Source: JAWLBW01 sp041687475
GTDB lineage: Bacteria; J088; JAWLBW01
Length of the DNA stretch: 21,392 nucleotides
Assembly: GCA_041687475.1 (NCBI GenBank)
Contig: JAWLBW010000038.1
Span: forward strand, 1 to 21,392
Direction of reading: 5' to 3'
Part shown: one piece after another, positions 6,699-14,717 of the stretch
How the letters are laid out: every line of letters begins with the position of its first letter
Position numbering within the stretch: position 1 is the stretch's first letter
Made by a program: the position numbers and the translations under genes
Notes under the pieces: model-generated
The model's input: only the letters and a program-made list of their open reading frames with translations
What the model was told of the DNA's origin: nothing
The model's database searches: none

Positions 6699-8384
6699 TC
6701 ACCTGACTTCGGTGTCGGTCCTTCGCAGTCGTCCGTCGACGACCGTGGCCAGCGCAGCGTTGCGTCGCCAGCATTCGGCCGACTCACCGCAGTTCTCGCG
6801 AAAGACGGTTACGTCGAAGCGCTTGCCTTCGGCCAGCGCGCCCAGTTCATGGGCGCGTCCGACCGCGGCTGCCGCCCCTGCCGTGTACGCCCATACCGCC
6901 TCCTGCAGCGTAAGACGCTGCGCCGGCTTCCATCCACCCGCCGGGTTTCCTTCTCCATCGGTGCGACTGAGGGCAGTGGCAATACCCATGACCGGCCGAT
7001 GATCGGCCACCGGTGCGTCGGAGCCGAAGGCCGCCACGCCGTAGGCCGCAAGGTGACTTCGCCAGCCGTAGGCGCCTTCGGCACGCGCGAGACCGATTCG
7101 CCGGTCGGCCCACGACCAGTCGTCGGCCACGTGAACCGGCTGCATCGAGGCCACCGCCCCCGCCTTTGCGAATCGCACGAAGTCGGCTTCACGAACCACC
7201 TGCGCGTGTTCGACGCGGGTCGGCAGGTTGCCGGGCCGCTGTTCGCTCTCGACCCACCGAAGCGCGAGATCGTTGGCCCTGTCGCCGATGGCGTGCACGG
7301 CCACCTGCCAGCCGGCCTGCTGCGCAAGGGCGAACACCCACCGTTGCAGTGCGAGGGGAAACGCCGGGTGCCCGCTGTTGTGCGGATCATCGTCGTAGGG
7401 CTCGAAGAACCAGGCGCCGCGACTGCCCATGGCCCCGTCAATCATGAGTTTCACGCCCTGCACGTGCACCCGCCCGATATGCCGGCGTCCTTCGGGGCCG
7501 GCGAACGGGTGCGTCACCGCGTGCCGCATGAGCCAGCCGATGTCGGTTCCGGCCAGATAGGCATACACGTCGAGGGGCAGGCCTTCTTCTTCCTGCAGTT
7601 CGAACAGGGCGTCCATCACCGGTGCGAACATGCCCATGTCATGCGCCGCCGTGACTCCCGCGTCGGCCAGGGTGTGCAAGGCCGTTCGCAACCAGGCCTT
7701 ACGCTCGCGGCGCGTCGGCGGCGGCAGCATGGCCTCGACCGCGGCGACCGCCGAGTCGAGCAGCACGCCGGTCGGCTCACCGTTCTCGTCGGCGAAAACC
7801 TTGGCGTCGGAACGTGCAAGACCGCCGTCAATGCCGGCCGCTTCGAGCAGTTCGGTGTTGACCAGCACCGCATGCCCATCGGTGCGCAGGAGAAAGACCG
7901 GCTTGTCGGTCAACCCGTCGATATCGGCCCGCGAAGGAAAGCGCTGATCGGGAAACCGATTCTGATCCCATCCGAATCCGCGCACGGCGGCCACATCGGG
8001 ATTGGCGCGGATGTACGCGGCGACCTTTTCGCGCAATTCGGTTCGTGAGCGAACGCCGCTCAGGTCAAGGCCGTCGAGCTTCTGACCGAGCGCCTCGAGG
8101 TGAACGTGCGCATCGTGCAGGCCCGGCACGGCCAGGGCCCCCGGCAGCTTCTTGACGGGCACATGCGGCGGCGCATCGCCCCGTTCATGAAAGATGCGTA
8201 GAATGCGCCCCTGTCCATCGACCAGAACCGCTTCTGCCTGTGGAATGTCGGGGTCATTCGTGAGAAAGGTGGGCCCCACGTAAAGGACCGTGCTTTCCGG
8301 CTGCGAATCGACGGTTGCACGGGCGGCGCAGGCGGAGGAAAACAGAACACAGAGGAAAAAGGCGGCGCAACGGCGGGTAGACAT
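6699..8384 (-). CDS. YtcJ-type metal-dependent amidohydrolase, predicted lipoprotein
   Basis: The protein is 561 residues and fits the amidohydrolase_3 (YtcJ/NfdA-like) family. It has a TIM barrel with the first metal motif HxH at His93/His95 ('LHDAHVHLE'), a Lys312 in 'VKLMIDGAMGSRG' that could be the carbamylated metal bridge, His364 ('VAVHAIGDRAND'), His393 ('RVEHAQ') and Asp456 ('FGSDAP'). It should hydrolyse an amide, formamide or cyclic imide; the substrate is unknown. The N-terminus is a signal peptide with Cys19 in 'LFSSAC', a loose lipobox, so it is probably a membrane-anchored lipoprotein, unusual for this mostly cytoplasmic family. I chose the ATG at 8384 because GAGG lies 5 nt upstream; the GTG at 8390 overlaps that SD. 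It is encoded alone, 187 nt downstream of the alcohol dehydrogenase stop in the same orientation. Confidence 0.9.
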   Translation of the reverse strand: MSTRRCAAFFLCVLFSSACAARATVDSQPESTVLYVGPTFLTNDPDIPQAEAVLVDGQGRILRIFHERGDAPPHVPVKKLPGALAVPGLHDAHVHLEALGQKLDGLDLSGVRSRTELREKVAAYIRANPDVAAVRGFGWDQNRFPDQRFPSRADIDGLTDKPVFLLRTDGHAVLVNTELLEAAGIDGGLARSDAKVFADENGEPTGVLLDSAVAAVEAMLPPPTRRERKAWLRTALHTLADAGVTAAHDMGMFAPVMDALFELQEEEGLPLDVYAYLAGTDIGWLMRHAVTHPFAGPEGRRHIGRVHVQGVKLMIDGAMGSRGAWFFEPYDDDPHNSGHPAFPLALQRWVFALAQQAGWQVAVHAIGDRANDLALRWVESEQRPGNLPTRVEHAQVVREADFVRFAKAGAVASMQPVHVADDWSWADRRIGLARAEGAYGWRSHLAAYGVAAFGSDAPVADHRPVMGIATALSRTDGEGNPAGGWKPAQRLTLQEAVWAYTAGAAAAVGRAHELGALAEGKRFDVTVFRENCGESAECWRRNAALATVVDGRLRRTDTEVR

Positions 8385-8571
8385 GAACACCTCGATGAAT
8401 CGGTGTCATGGTAACGGCATGGCGCCGCACCGGCAACTTCCGGCACGGCCCGCCGTCAAGACGCAAGCGCGAATGGCGGCCGTCGATTCGTGCTCTACCC
8501 GGTTCCGCGGTACGCAGGACGAACCGTTACGTACATGGCTGAAAGGCGGAAGATATTCTCACGGAATCCGA

Positions 8572-9618
8572 TTACGCCGGATTCTCGATGATCACCTTCA
8601 ACGCCTGCTCGCGCGCCGCATTACCGAATGTATCATAGGCCTGCTCGGTGTCGTCGAGCTTGAAGTGGTGGGTAATCAGTTTTTCGGGATGCACCTTGCC
8701 CGCCGCCACCGTTTTCAAGAGCAGCGGCGTGGTTTCGGTATCGACAAGCCGCGTGGTAATCGTGATGTTGTGCGACCAGAGCCGCTCGAGGTGCAGCGGA
8801 GCGCTTCTGCCATGCACGCCTATGTTGGCAATATGGCCCCCCGCCGCGACAATGGCCTCGCACAGTTCAAAGGTGGCGGGCACGCCGACGGCCTCCATGG
8901 CCACATCGACACCGCGGTCGCCGGTGATCTTCATGACTTCGGCCACCACATCGCCGCTTCCGCTGTTCAGGGTTTGGGTGGCGCCGAATTTTCGAGCGAC
9001 CTCAAGACGGTTGTCGTCCAGATCGATCATGATAAGTTCGGCGGGCGAGTAGAACTGCGCCGTCAGCAGAGCCGCCAGACCGATGGGGCCGGCGCCGACA
9101 ATGGCCACGGTATCGCCCGGCTTGACCTGGCCGTTCAGTACGCCGCATTCGTAGCCGGTCGGCAGAATATCACTCAACATGACAAGCGCTTCCTCGTCCA
9201 ACCCCTTCGGAATGTGGTAGAGGCTGTTGTCGGCGAAGGGAATGCGTACGTACTCGGCCTGCGTGCCGTCGATGGTGTGCCCGAGAATCCAGCCGCCGCC
9301 CTTGTTGCAGTGCGAGTACATGCCGCGCTTGCACGCATCGCATTTGCCGCAGCTGCTGATGCAGGAAATGAGCACCCGATCGCCGGGTTTGAAATTGGTT
9401 ACGCCGGGCCCGACTTCATCGACGACTCCCACTCCCTCGTGCCCGAGAATGGTTCCGTCGGTGACTTCCGGCACGTCGCCCTTGAGAATGTGCAGATCGG
9501 TACCGCAGATTGTCGTACGGGTAATCCGTACGACCGCATCGGTCGGCTCGCCCACCTCGGGCTTGGGTTTATCTTCCAGCGTGCGTTTTCCAGGTCCGTG
9601 ATAAACCAGTGCCTTCAT
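8572..9618 (-). CDS. Zinc-dependent alcohol dehydrogenase
   Basis: The protein is 348 residues and belongs to the medium-chain dehydrogenase/reductase family. Catalytic zinc ligands are Cys38 ('ICGTDLH'), His60 with Glu61 ('GHEG') and Asp150 ('MLSD'), the same trio as in Thermoanaerobacter secondary alcohol dehydrogenase. A structural zinc site is also complete (Cys90, 93, 96, 104). The Rossmann motif is 'VGAGPIG' (174-180), and Asp199 at the end of the second beta strand ('MIDLDD') favours NAD over NADP. It likely oxidises a secondary or simple primary alcohol or the reverse; the exact substrate is not readable. ATG 9618 has GGAGG with 6-nt spacing, so the longer frame to 9657 is not used. 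An inverted repeat lies about 30 nt upstream. No obvious partner gene is adjacent. Confidence 0.93.
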   Translation of the reverse strand: MKALVYHGPGKRTLEDKPKPEVGEPTDAVVRITRTTICGTDLHILKGDVPEVTDGTILGHEGVGVVDEVGPGVTNFKPGDRVLISCISSCGKCDACKRGMYSHCNKGGGWILGHTIDGTQAEYVRIPFADNSLYHIPKGLDEEALVMLSDILPTGYECGVLNGQVKPGDTVAIVGAGPIGLAALLTAQFYSPAELIMIDLDDNRLEVARKFGATQTLNSGSGDVVAEVMKITGDRGVDVAMEAVGVPATFELCEAIVAAGGHIANIGVHGRSAPLHLERLWSHNITITTRLVDTETTPLLLKTVAAGKVHPEKLITHHFKLDDTEQAYDTFGNAAREQALKVIIENPA

Positions 9619-9647
9619 GGTTTTCCTCCCTCTCCGGCCGTTGTGGT

Positions 9648-9672
9648 GTTCATACATTCATTACGCATGAAC
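9648..9672. promoter_or_regulatory. Inverted repeat upstream of the alcohol dehydrogenase
   Basis: GTTCAT (9648-9653) and ATGAAC (9667-9672) form a 6-13-6 inverted repeat in the A/T-rich part of the spacer, about 30 nt upstream of the start codon. It may be an operator or promoter element, but the arms are short enough to occur by chance. Confidence 0.25.
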
Positions 9673-9753
9673 CCACGAAGGCCGTCAGCTGCGATCGCCT
9701 GCCTTGCGAGGCTGCGTACGGGCGGTTTTCGCAGGTGAAAGAAAGAAGCCGAT

Positions 9754-10383
9754 TCAGTCGCGGGTACGGAACCAGCCGGTCATGCTGAGCCGCTCGCGCG
9801 TGGCGGGCAGCACTTCATGGTAGAAGCGCTCGCTGAGAAAGGTAACGAGGGTTCCGCCCAGGGGTTCGATATCAACGAATGGACCATCGCCCGACTCGTC
9901 GAGATACAGACGCAGTTGCCCGCCGTCTTCCCGCTTCCACCCGTCGTTGAGGTAGAGAATGGCCGTAACCCTGCGGTGGCGGGCGCCCCGGAAGTTGTCG
10001 AGGTGTTTCCGGTAGAAGGCGCCGGGCGGGTACACCGTCAGATGTCCCTCATAGCTGAAAAGACCGAGAAAAAGCGCCTCGTTCACTGCGCGCCGCAGCA
10101 GCTCGATCTCGTTCCACCAGACGCTCTGGGCCGGTGTAAGATCGGTTTCGTCGAGCCAGCAGACCTGATCACGGCGTACTTCGGTCTGCAGACGCTTTTC
10201 GGCGCCCGTGCCCACGCGTGCGTGCCTGAACGAACCGGCCTCCCACCGGGCAAGCGACTCGGCACGCAGTTCGCGCAGCAGTACCGGATCGACGAACTGC
10301 CGTTCGACATGCCAGCCCGTCGTGTACAGGCCCTCGGCAATACGGGCGTGACTTTCAGAAGACGCACCAGGGGTCGTCGTCAT
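9754..10383 (-). CDS. 2OG-Fe(II) oxygenase, prolyl-hydroxylase-like
   Basis: The 209-residue protein has the double-stranded beta-helix fold signature of 2-oxoglutarate/Fe(II) dioxygenases. It shows HxD at His127/Asp129 ('YRKHLDNF'), 'AILYLNDGWKREDGGQLRLY', the distal His189 ('ERFYHEVLP') and Arg198 nine residues on, placed to bind 2-oxoglutarate. The spacing matches the P4Hc/PKHD group of small bacterial prolyl or lysyl hydroxylase-like proteins. It should hydroxylate a protein side chain or small molecule; the target is unknown. The ATG at 10383 was chosen because the family starts about here. It has no close SD (GGGAG is 14 nt away), so the exact start is less sure. It is on the same strand as the TetR gene upstream, 168 nt apart, and probably separately expressed. 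Confidence 0.9.
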   Translation of the reverse strand: MTTTPGASSESHARIAEGLYTTGWHVERQFVDPVLLRELRAESLARWEAGSFRHARVGTGAEKRLQTEVRRDQVCWLDETDLTPAQSVWWNEIELLRRAVNEALFLGLFSYEGHLTVYPPGAFYRKHLDNFRGARHRRVTAILYLNDGWKREDGGQLRLYLDESGDGPFVDIEPLGGTLVTFLSERFYHEVLPATRERLSMTGWFRTRD

Positions 10384-10551
10384 ATGTGGTGAAAAAGCTC
10401 CCCCGCGAACGCGGGAATGGGCATGACGGAAGCCGCCGCGAACCATTCGCGGTTGCGGCTTGCCGCTCGATCAGAATGTACCCCGGCGCCCCGGCGCAAA
10501 GCAAGGATCAGGTGTCGCAGGAACGCCGTCGACAGGCGCGACCTCAGGGAT

Positions 10552-11259
10552 TCACGTGCGGACGGATCGTTTCCTGCCCCCGCCGCGCACACCGGGCAGC
10601 TCCGGCAAGGTCTCGTCGGGAAGAGCCATGGTACGCACGATAATGGGCGTTACCACGCGACGCACGTGCTCGGCGTCGGCGGGTGTGAACTCGCCCATGG
10701 CCTGCACGTGCATGATGAGGGCCTCGACACCGAGCAGCAGGGTACGGTAGACGAGGGGATCGAGCCGCCTTCCCTGCGCCGCAACGACGCTTTCGTCAAT
10801 GAAGGCGACCATGGTGTCGATGGCCCACTCGCGCAGGTGACCGATGCGCGACTCCGGCCGCATGGACTCGGCCAGCAGCGCATGCACAAGTTTGCCGTCT
10901 TCAAGCTGCAACTGCAGGTAAACGTCGACGGCCCGTTCAATCTTGCGGAAGGGTTCGTTTACCGCGGCCACTTCGGCTTGCACCCGCTCGACCAGCAGAC
11001 GGGTCGAGTACGCGAAAAGTTCGGCCATCACGTCTTCCTTGTTGCGGAAGTACTGATAGAACGTGCCCCGCGAAACACCCGCGGCCTGCAGAATGTCTTC
11101 GACCGTGGCATCGGTCAGCGACTTGTCGCGAAAGGCCTGCATGGCCCCGATCACGATGCGCGTGCGCGTCGTGGGCTCGGCGCCGAGGGCACGAAATCCT
11201 TTGAGAACGCGCTCTTTCCGTGACTTCCTGGATCGGGTGGCTGCGGGGGTGCGAGGCAT
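10552..11259 (-). CDS. TetR-family regulator divergent from the diiron gene
   Basis: The protein is 235 residues. The HTH lies at about 52-72 ('TVEDILQAAGVSRGTFYQYF'), preceded by a 30-residue Arg/Lys-rich extension (beginning MPRTPAATRSRKSRKERV) that could add DNA contacts, and the C-terminus also ends in a basic tail (GGGRKRSVRT). The rest is the helical ligand/dimer domain. It is transcribed away from the diiron gene across 229 nt that contain two palindromes on the diiron promoter. This is the classic layout for a TetR repressor controlling its divergent neighbour, probably in response to that enzyme's substrate or product. The ATG at 11259 has no good SD. The regulator-target link is inference from layout; the TetR call is firm. 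Confidence 0.92.
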   Translation of the reverse strand: MPRTPAATRSRKSRKERVLKGFRALGAEPTTRTRIVIGAMQAFRDKSLTDATVEDILQAAGVSRGTFYQYFRNKEDVMAELFAYSTRLLVERVQAEVAAVNEPFRKIERAVDVYLQLQLEDGKLVHALLAESMRPESRIGHLREWAIDTMVAFIDESVVAAQGRRLDPLVYRTLLLGVEALIMHVQAMGEFTPADAEHVRRVVTPIIVRTMALPDETLPELPGVRGGGRKRSVRT

Positions 11260-11377
11260 GAATGGTCCGAAGACGGAAGATGAGGAGACAGGTCCGGATT
11301 CCTCACGTTACCACAGGAGCCACCACCTCACAACGCTCAGCCCGCCCATCGACCGCCGGTAGACTTTCATCCCCCAC

Positions 11378-11405
11378 TTGACACCGACTATACATAATGT
11401 ATAGT
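11378..11405 (+). promoter_or_regulatory. Strong promoter of the diiron gene
   Basis: TTGACA (11378-11383, perfect -35) and TATAGT (11400-11405, 5 of 6 to -10) are 16 nt apart. The expected start near 11412 gives a leader of about 75 nt ahead of the SD AGGAGG. The spacer and -10 are covered by a 17-bp palindrome. Confidence 0.75.
11388..11404. promoter_or_regulatory. TetR operator site 1, perfect palindrome
   Basis: CTATACATAATGTATAG is a perfect 8-1-8 palindrome centred on 11396. It fills the promoter spacer and overlaps the -10 box, so a bound protein would block RNA polymerase. The likely ligand is the divergent TetR protein. Confidence 0.75.
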
Positions 11406-11411
11406 AGAGCA

Positions 11412-11422
11412 TACATCATGTA
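11412..11422. promoter_or_regulatory. TetR operator site 2, core palindrome
   Basis: TACATCATGTA is a perfect 5-1-5 palindrome centred on 11417. It shares the TACAT-N-ATGTA core with site 1 and lies exactly 21 bp (two helical turns) away, over the expected transcription start. Two dimers could sit on the same face of the DNA. Confidence 0.65.
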
Positions 11423-11488
11423 CACTTGGGAACCCGTGCCGGCATGCCTCCGCAACGCCGTGCCCGGCTCCGGATGCAGGAGGTACGC

Positions 11489-12469
11489 ATGGATCTGAAC
11501 CGGATGCTGCAGAAGTGCCGCGATGGGCAGTGGAAGCTCGACGACCTCGACTGGAATGTCGGTAGGCGCCCCATGACGCGCACCGAAGAAATGGCCGTCG
11601 TACAGTACTTTACCGACATGGCCGCCATCGAACGGCTGGCCGGCGCCCTCTTTGCCGAACAGCGCAGGCTGGTTACCGACTCCGTGCTGAAGAAGATCTT
11701 CGCCACCTTCGAGGCCGACGAAGAGCGTCACGCCGTGGCCGCCGAAAGGCTGGCCGACCACTACAACGTACACTACTTCCGCCGATACCGGATCAGCCCC
11801 GAGCTGGCAAACTTTCGCCCTCACTTTCTGAAAGCCATTCGCCATGTCTCGCCCGAGGTCGCGAATGTCTACATTACCGCCGGCGAGCTCATGCTCGACG
11901 TGGCGCTTCTGCGCTCGCTCAATGATTTCGTGAACGACGAAATGTCGAATCAGGTCATGGACCTGATTAACCGCGACGAATCGCGCCACATCGCCATGGA
12001 CTACTACATGATGGAGTACTACGCTTCGGACGAATACCAGGCCCGGGCCACGGAAGACGCGCCGGTACGCTCGCCGCGCGAACGCGCCGAGGCGGCCTGG
12101 TCGTTCATGAACGTCGTGTACCATGCCAAGCCCTTCATGATCGCGGTCTTTCTGAACCCGATGCAGCTGACCGACCCCACGGGCAAACGCATTCGCGAAG
12201 CGTTCAAGCGCATGCAGCTGCTCTCGAGCAAGCCGAAGATCGTGAACCGCCCGTTTCCCCGCTTCCTGAACGGACTGCGTGAAACCTACAACCGGATATA
12301 CCGGTATCCGGTTGCCGGGCGGGTGGCCAACACCCTGCTGTCACGGCTCAGCGGCTCGCCCGGCGAATACATGGTTACCATGTTCACCGAAGAAGAGGCC
12401 GCGCAGGCCTCGCGCATGTCGATGGAAGAGCTGGCCGAAGAGGCCGTGCAGGTCAAATACCGTAATTGA
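11489..12469 (+). CDS. Ferritin-like diiron protein, possible oxygenase or oxidase
   Basis: The protein is 326 residues. A four-helix bundle supplies the class II diiron pattern E...ExxH...E...ExxH: Glu48 ('AAIERLAG'), Glu78/His81 ('ADEERH'), Glu133 ('TAGELMLD') and Glu164/His167 ('NRDESRHIAM'). This arrangement is shared by AurF-type N-oxygenases, acyl-ACP desaturases and ribonucleotide reductase R2. The second ExxH helix ('RDESRH') is closest in look to AurF-like proteins. The C-terminal 120 residues, ending in an acidic helix, are not typical of ferritin storage proteins. ATG 11489 has a perfect AGGAGG with 5-nt spacing. Expression looks strong but repressible, with a consensus promoter overlapped by two palindromes and a divergent TetR gene. 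Substrate unknown; an organic or lipid substrate sensed by the TetR is inferred. Confidence 0.85.
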   Translation: MDLNRMLQKCRDGQWKLDDLDWNVGRRPMTRTEEMAVVQYFTDMAAIERLAGALFAEQRRLVTDSVLKKIFATFEADEERHAVAAERLADHYNVHYFRRYRISPELANFRPHFLKAIRHVSPEVANVYITAGELMLDVALLRSLNDFVNDEMSNQVMDLINRDESRHIAMDYYMMEYYASDEYQARATEDAPVRSPRERAEAAWSFMNVVYHAKPFMIAVFLNPMQLTDPTGKRIREAFKRMQLLSSKPKIVNRPFPRFLNGLRETYNRIYRYPVAGRVANTLLSRLSGSPGEYMVTMFTEEEAAQASRMSMEELAEEAVQVKYRN

Positions 12470-12479
12470 CGGCTCTACG

Positions 12480-12495
12480 GTTGCACGGCTGCACG
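12480..12495 (+). repeat. Octanucleotide repeat, two units of GYTGCACG
   Basis: GTTGCACG (12480-12487) and GCTGCACG (12488-12495) are adjacent. The reverse complement of the second unit is found twice at 18799-18814, next to another short-repeat tract, so this belongs to a dispersed repeat family. Confidence 0.7.
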
Positions 12496-12497
12496 AA

Positions 12498-12587
12498 GTG
12501 ATACGTGATAGGTGACGGAAGGGATTTCAATCCGATTGCTCACCGTCGGCCCTTCAATCGTGACCTATCACCTGTCACCTCTCACCT
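12498..12587. repeat. Heptanucleotide tandem repeats in inverted array
   Basis: Left arm: GTGATAC, GTGATAG, GTGACGG (12498-12518). Right arm, in inverted sense: GTGACCT, ATCACCT, GTCACCT, CTCACCT (12560-12587), then TTT. The arms can fold: GTGATAGGT (12505-12513) pairs with ACCTATCAC (12563-12571), and GAAGGG (12518-12523) with CCCTTC (12550-12555). The tract fills the gap between the convergent diiron gene and the RAM-domain gene, and may also act as a terminator. There is no coding content. Confidence 0.75.
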
Positions 12588-12609
12588 TTTACGCGGCGCG
12601 AAGCGCCGC

Positions 12610-12888
12610 TCAGTCGACGCCGATGTCGAACATGTTCTCGAGGTCGAACTTCGAGTAGGCGCGAAAGGCGATGTTGGTTTCGGTGTGCGTGATGCCCGGC
12701 ACCTCGACCAACTTCTTCGTGACCAGCTCGGCCAGGGCTTCGTTCTCACGCACCCGCACCATGGCAATCAGATCGAAGCGGCCGCCCACCGAATAGACTT
12801 CGGTAATTTCGGGCATGCCGGCCATGGCCTGGGCCACTTCCTGTACCTTGCCCCGTTCCGTGTTGAGAAGAATGATGGCGGTAACCAT
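12610..12888 (-). CDS. Stand-alone Lrp/AsnC ligand-binding (RAM) domain protein
   Basis: The 92-residue protein is just the RAM (ACT-like alpha-beta sandwich) domain of the Lrp/AsnC family. The run 'EITEVYSVGGRFDLIAMVRV' (residues 27-46) and 'PGITHTETNIAF' are typical. The N-terminal helix-turn-helix of true Lrp proteins is missing: the frame begins directly at the first beta strand ('MVTAIILLNT'), with a GGAAG SD 7 nt upstream, and no HTH-coding frame lies in the 157-nt spacer. Such proteins form octameric rings that bind amino acids or effectors and may modulate a full-length Lrp protein or an enzyme. It is convergent with the diiron gene and upstream on the minus strand lies the SpoIIM-like gene. 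Confidence 0.9.
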   Translation of the reverse strand: MVTAIILLNTERGKVQEVAQAMAGMPEITEVYSVGGRFDLIAMVRVRENEALAELVTKKLVEVPGITHTETNIAFRAYSKFDLENMFDIGVD

Positions 12889-13045
12889 GTCTGTGCTTCC
12901 GATGTGTCGGGTTCGAAATCAGCAGCCTGCGGCCGGGCACCAACTTTCGTTACGGCCGTCACGCCCTCGGCTTGATGCATACACACCATGCCGTCACCCA
13001 TATGGTAGCACGTTCAACTTCCGCACATGCGAGGTGTTGCAGGCG

Positions 13046-13579
13046 CTAAGGCTGAAGATGGTTGATGAGCAGCGCCTCGACGACGGCGGCCAGAACCAGC
13101 AGGGGCAAAACGATGGCCGCATACACCCGGAAAGCCGCGCCGAGGCGTACTCGCAGCAGGCGCCAACGCTCATGGTTGAAGATGGCTTCACCAAGCCAGA
13201 GCCCGAGCCCCCACGCCAGAAATATGGCCGGTAACTCGAAAATGCCGTGGGGAACCAACAACCACGACCTTCCGGCCTCGGCCGCGATGACGGCTCCGAC
13301 GACCACCCCGTTCACCAGCGCCGACCACCCCGGAAAGATGCCGCCCAGAGGCCCCAGCCCGATGGCAATCAGCGCCGCCACGGCGTTCTTCCAGAAGATG
13401 AAGAACGCAATCTCGGCAAACCCGGCCTCTTCCAGGGGCATCACGTAGTCGCGCAAAGCTTCAAGCATGGGGTCGGCCAGCGACGGTACCACACCTCCCA
13501 GAATCGCCCCGAGAAGAAAGAGCACCACCGCCATGCCCACGAAGCGGCGCGCGGCATACAGAATGTCTTTCAATGGCAT
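13046..13579 (-). CDS. SpoIIM-family (stage II sporulation protein M-like) membrane protein
   Basis: The 177-residue protein is almost wholly hydrophobic, with four to five transmembrane segments (about residues 14-33, 56-76, 84-100, 110-130, 150-172). The signature 'LLVPHGIFELPAIFLAWGLG' (residues 107-126) is diagnostic of the family. In Firmicutes, SpoIIM works with SpoIID/P in engulfment. Many non-sporulating bacteria have a homologue of unknown role, and no sporulation gene is seen here. The ATG at 13579 begins MPLKDILYAARR. The GTG two codons upstream is also possible and neither has a clear SD. It lies 126 nt downstream of the EamA transporter gene on the same strand; an operon is possible but not compelling. 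The 126-nt gap shows no other feature. Confidence 0.88.
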   Translation of the reverse strand: MPLKDILYAARRFVGMAVVLFLLGAILGGVVPSLADPMLEALRDYVMPLEEAGFAEIAFFIFWKNAVAALIAIGLGPLGGIFPGWSALVNGVVVGAVIAAEAGRSWLLVPHGIFELPAIFLAWGLGLWLGEAIFNHERWRLLRVRLGAAFRVYAAIVLPLLVLAAVVEALLINHLQP

Positions 13580-13705
13580 GCGCACACTTGCACCAGAAAG
13601 TTGACGAAAGCCTGGGCGCCGGCGACGTTACGGACCGGCAACATCTCCCCAGTATGCCTGCCATTCATCAAGGTATACAAGGCCCCGAAGCCGCATGCGC
13701 GCGAA

Positions 13706-14572
13706 TCAGTCACGCAGGCGAATGTTGAGGAAGGCGCCCGCCATGATGAATAGCGCCCCGGCAAGGGTATAGCCATCGGGAATCTCGCTGAAGAAAAGCA
13801 CGCCCCAGACCGTGGCGAAGAGTACCTGGGTATAGGAAAGCGCCGTGGCCCGCGAAGCCGGCTCGTGCCGAATACCGTGCGTAAGCCACACCTGCCCCAT
13901 CTGCGTGAAGATGCCCACCCCCAGAAGTACCAGCCACTCAAAGCCCTGCGGCATGACCCAGGCGGGCACCACCACCGGAAGCGTCAACGGCACCGTCACG
14001 AGCGGAAAGTAAAAGACGATGACCAGCGGATGTTCCTGTGCGCTCAAACGGCGAACGACCACGTAGGCCGCCGCGCTGAAAAACGCCCCCGCCACAGCGA
14101 CGGCGACGGCAAACGGATCGAGCGACGACGCCACCCCGAAAACCGCCTCGGGCCGCGAAACGAGCACCAGGCCGGCCACACTCAGACCGAGTGAGACCAG
14201 CAAGGTACGGCTGATGTGTTCACGCAGCACCACCGCGGCCAGCATGGCGGTGAACACCGGGTGCATGTACTGAATAACCGTGGCAACGGCAAGGGGCAGG
14301 TGCGTAAGCGAATAGTACACGCAACTCAGGCCCATGAAACCGAGAAAGCCCCGAAAGAGCAGCAACCGACGGTTCGTGCCCCAGACCGGCGTACCCGTGC
14401 GTGCCAGCAGCACGTAGCTGAGCACCAGTGAAACGATGGCCCGTGAAAGTACGATTTCCTGGCTGGGCAAACGCTCGCCGGCGACCTTCACGAACACGCT
14501 CATGACGCTGAATGAAAGCGCGCTCGCCAGCATATAGCGCACGCCGGGGCGCAGGCCCGTCACGAAGGACAT
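13706..14572 (-). CDS. EamA/DMT-family transporter
   Basis: The 288-residue protein has ten predicted membrane helices in two homologous halves (EamA repeats, about residues 10-139 and 152-287). Each half ends in the typical 'LSLGLSVAGLVLV'-like and 'EIPDGYTLAGALFIMAGAFL' stretch. Members of the drug/metabolite transporter superfamily export or import amino acids, nucleotides or other small metabolites at the inner membrane. The substrate cannot be read. The N-terminus has the usual 'LASALSFSVMSVFVKVAG' first helix. The ATG at 14572 is at the right place for the family although the SD is weak. It is divergent from the YihY-like gene across 145 nt. Confidence 0.9.
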   Translation of the reverse strand: MSFVTGLRPGVRYMLASALSFSVMSVFVKVAGERLPSQEIVLSRAIVSLVLSYVLLARTGTPVWGTNRRLLLFRGFLGFMGLSCVYYSLTHLPLAVATVIQYMHPVFTAMLAAVVLREHISRTLLVSLGLSVAGLVLVSRPEAVFGVASSLDPFAVAVAVAGAFFSAAAYVVVRRLSAQEHPLVIVFYFPLVTVPLTLPVVVPAWVMPQGFEWLVLLGVGIFTQMGQVWLTHGIRHEPASRATALSYTQVLFATVWGVLFFSEIPDGYTLAGALFIMAGAFLNIRLRD

Positions 14573-14717
14573 GGGAAATTCAAAGGGGGAATCATGGGAA
14601 ACAAGGCCTCAGGGTACCACCACGCGACCGGCTGCTGCCAGCGTGCGTGCCCCTCGTGCCCCGAGTATCGCACACCACCGACGCCCGTCGCAGGATGGTA
14701 CGAGCACAAGGTGATTC

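Noticed and set aside
6849..8048. 399-codon + strand frame
   Set aside because: Antisense to the amidohydrolase, whose motifs and lipoprotein signal are clear; the + product has no recognisable pattern.
8290..9738. 482-codon + strand frame over the amidohydrolase/alcohol dehydrogenase region
   Set aside because: It is antisense to two well-supported genes, has no domain and crosses their intergenic gap. Long antisense frames are expected with this GC-rich codon bias.
12498..12587. Possible CRISPR array
   Set aside because: Units are only 7 nt, degenerate and directly adjacent; there are no spacers of 25-40 nt and no cas genes.
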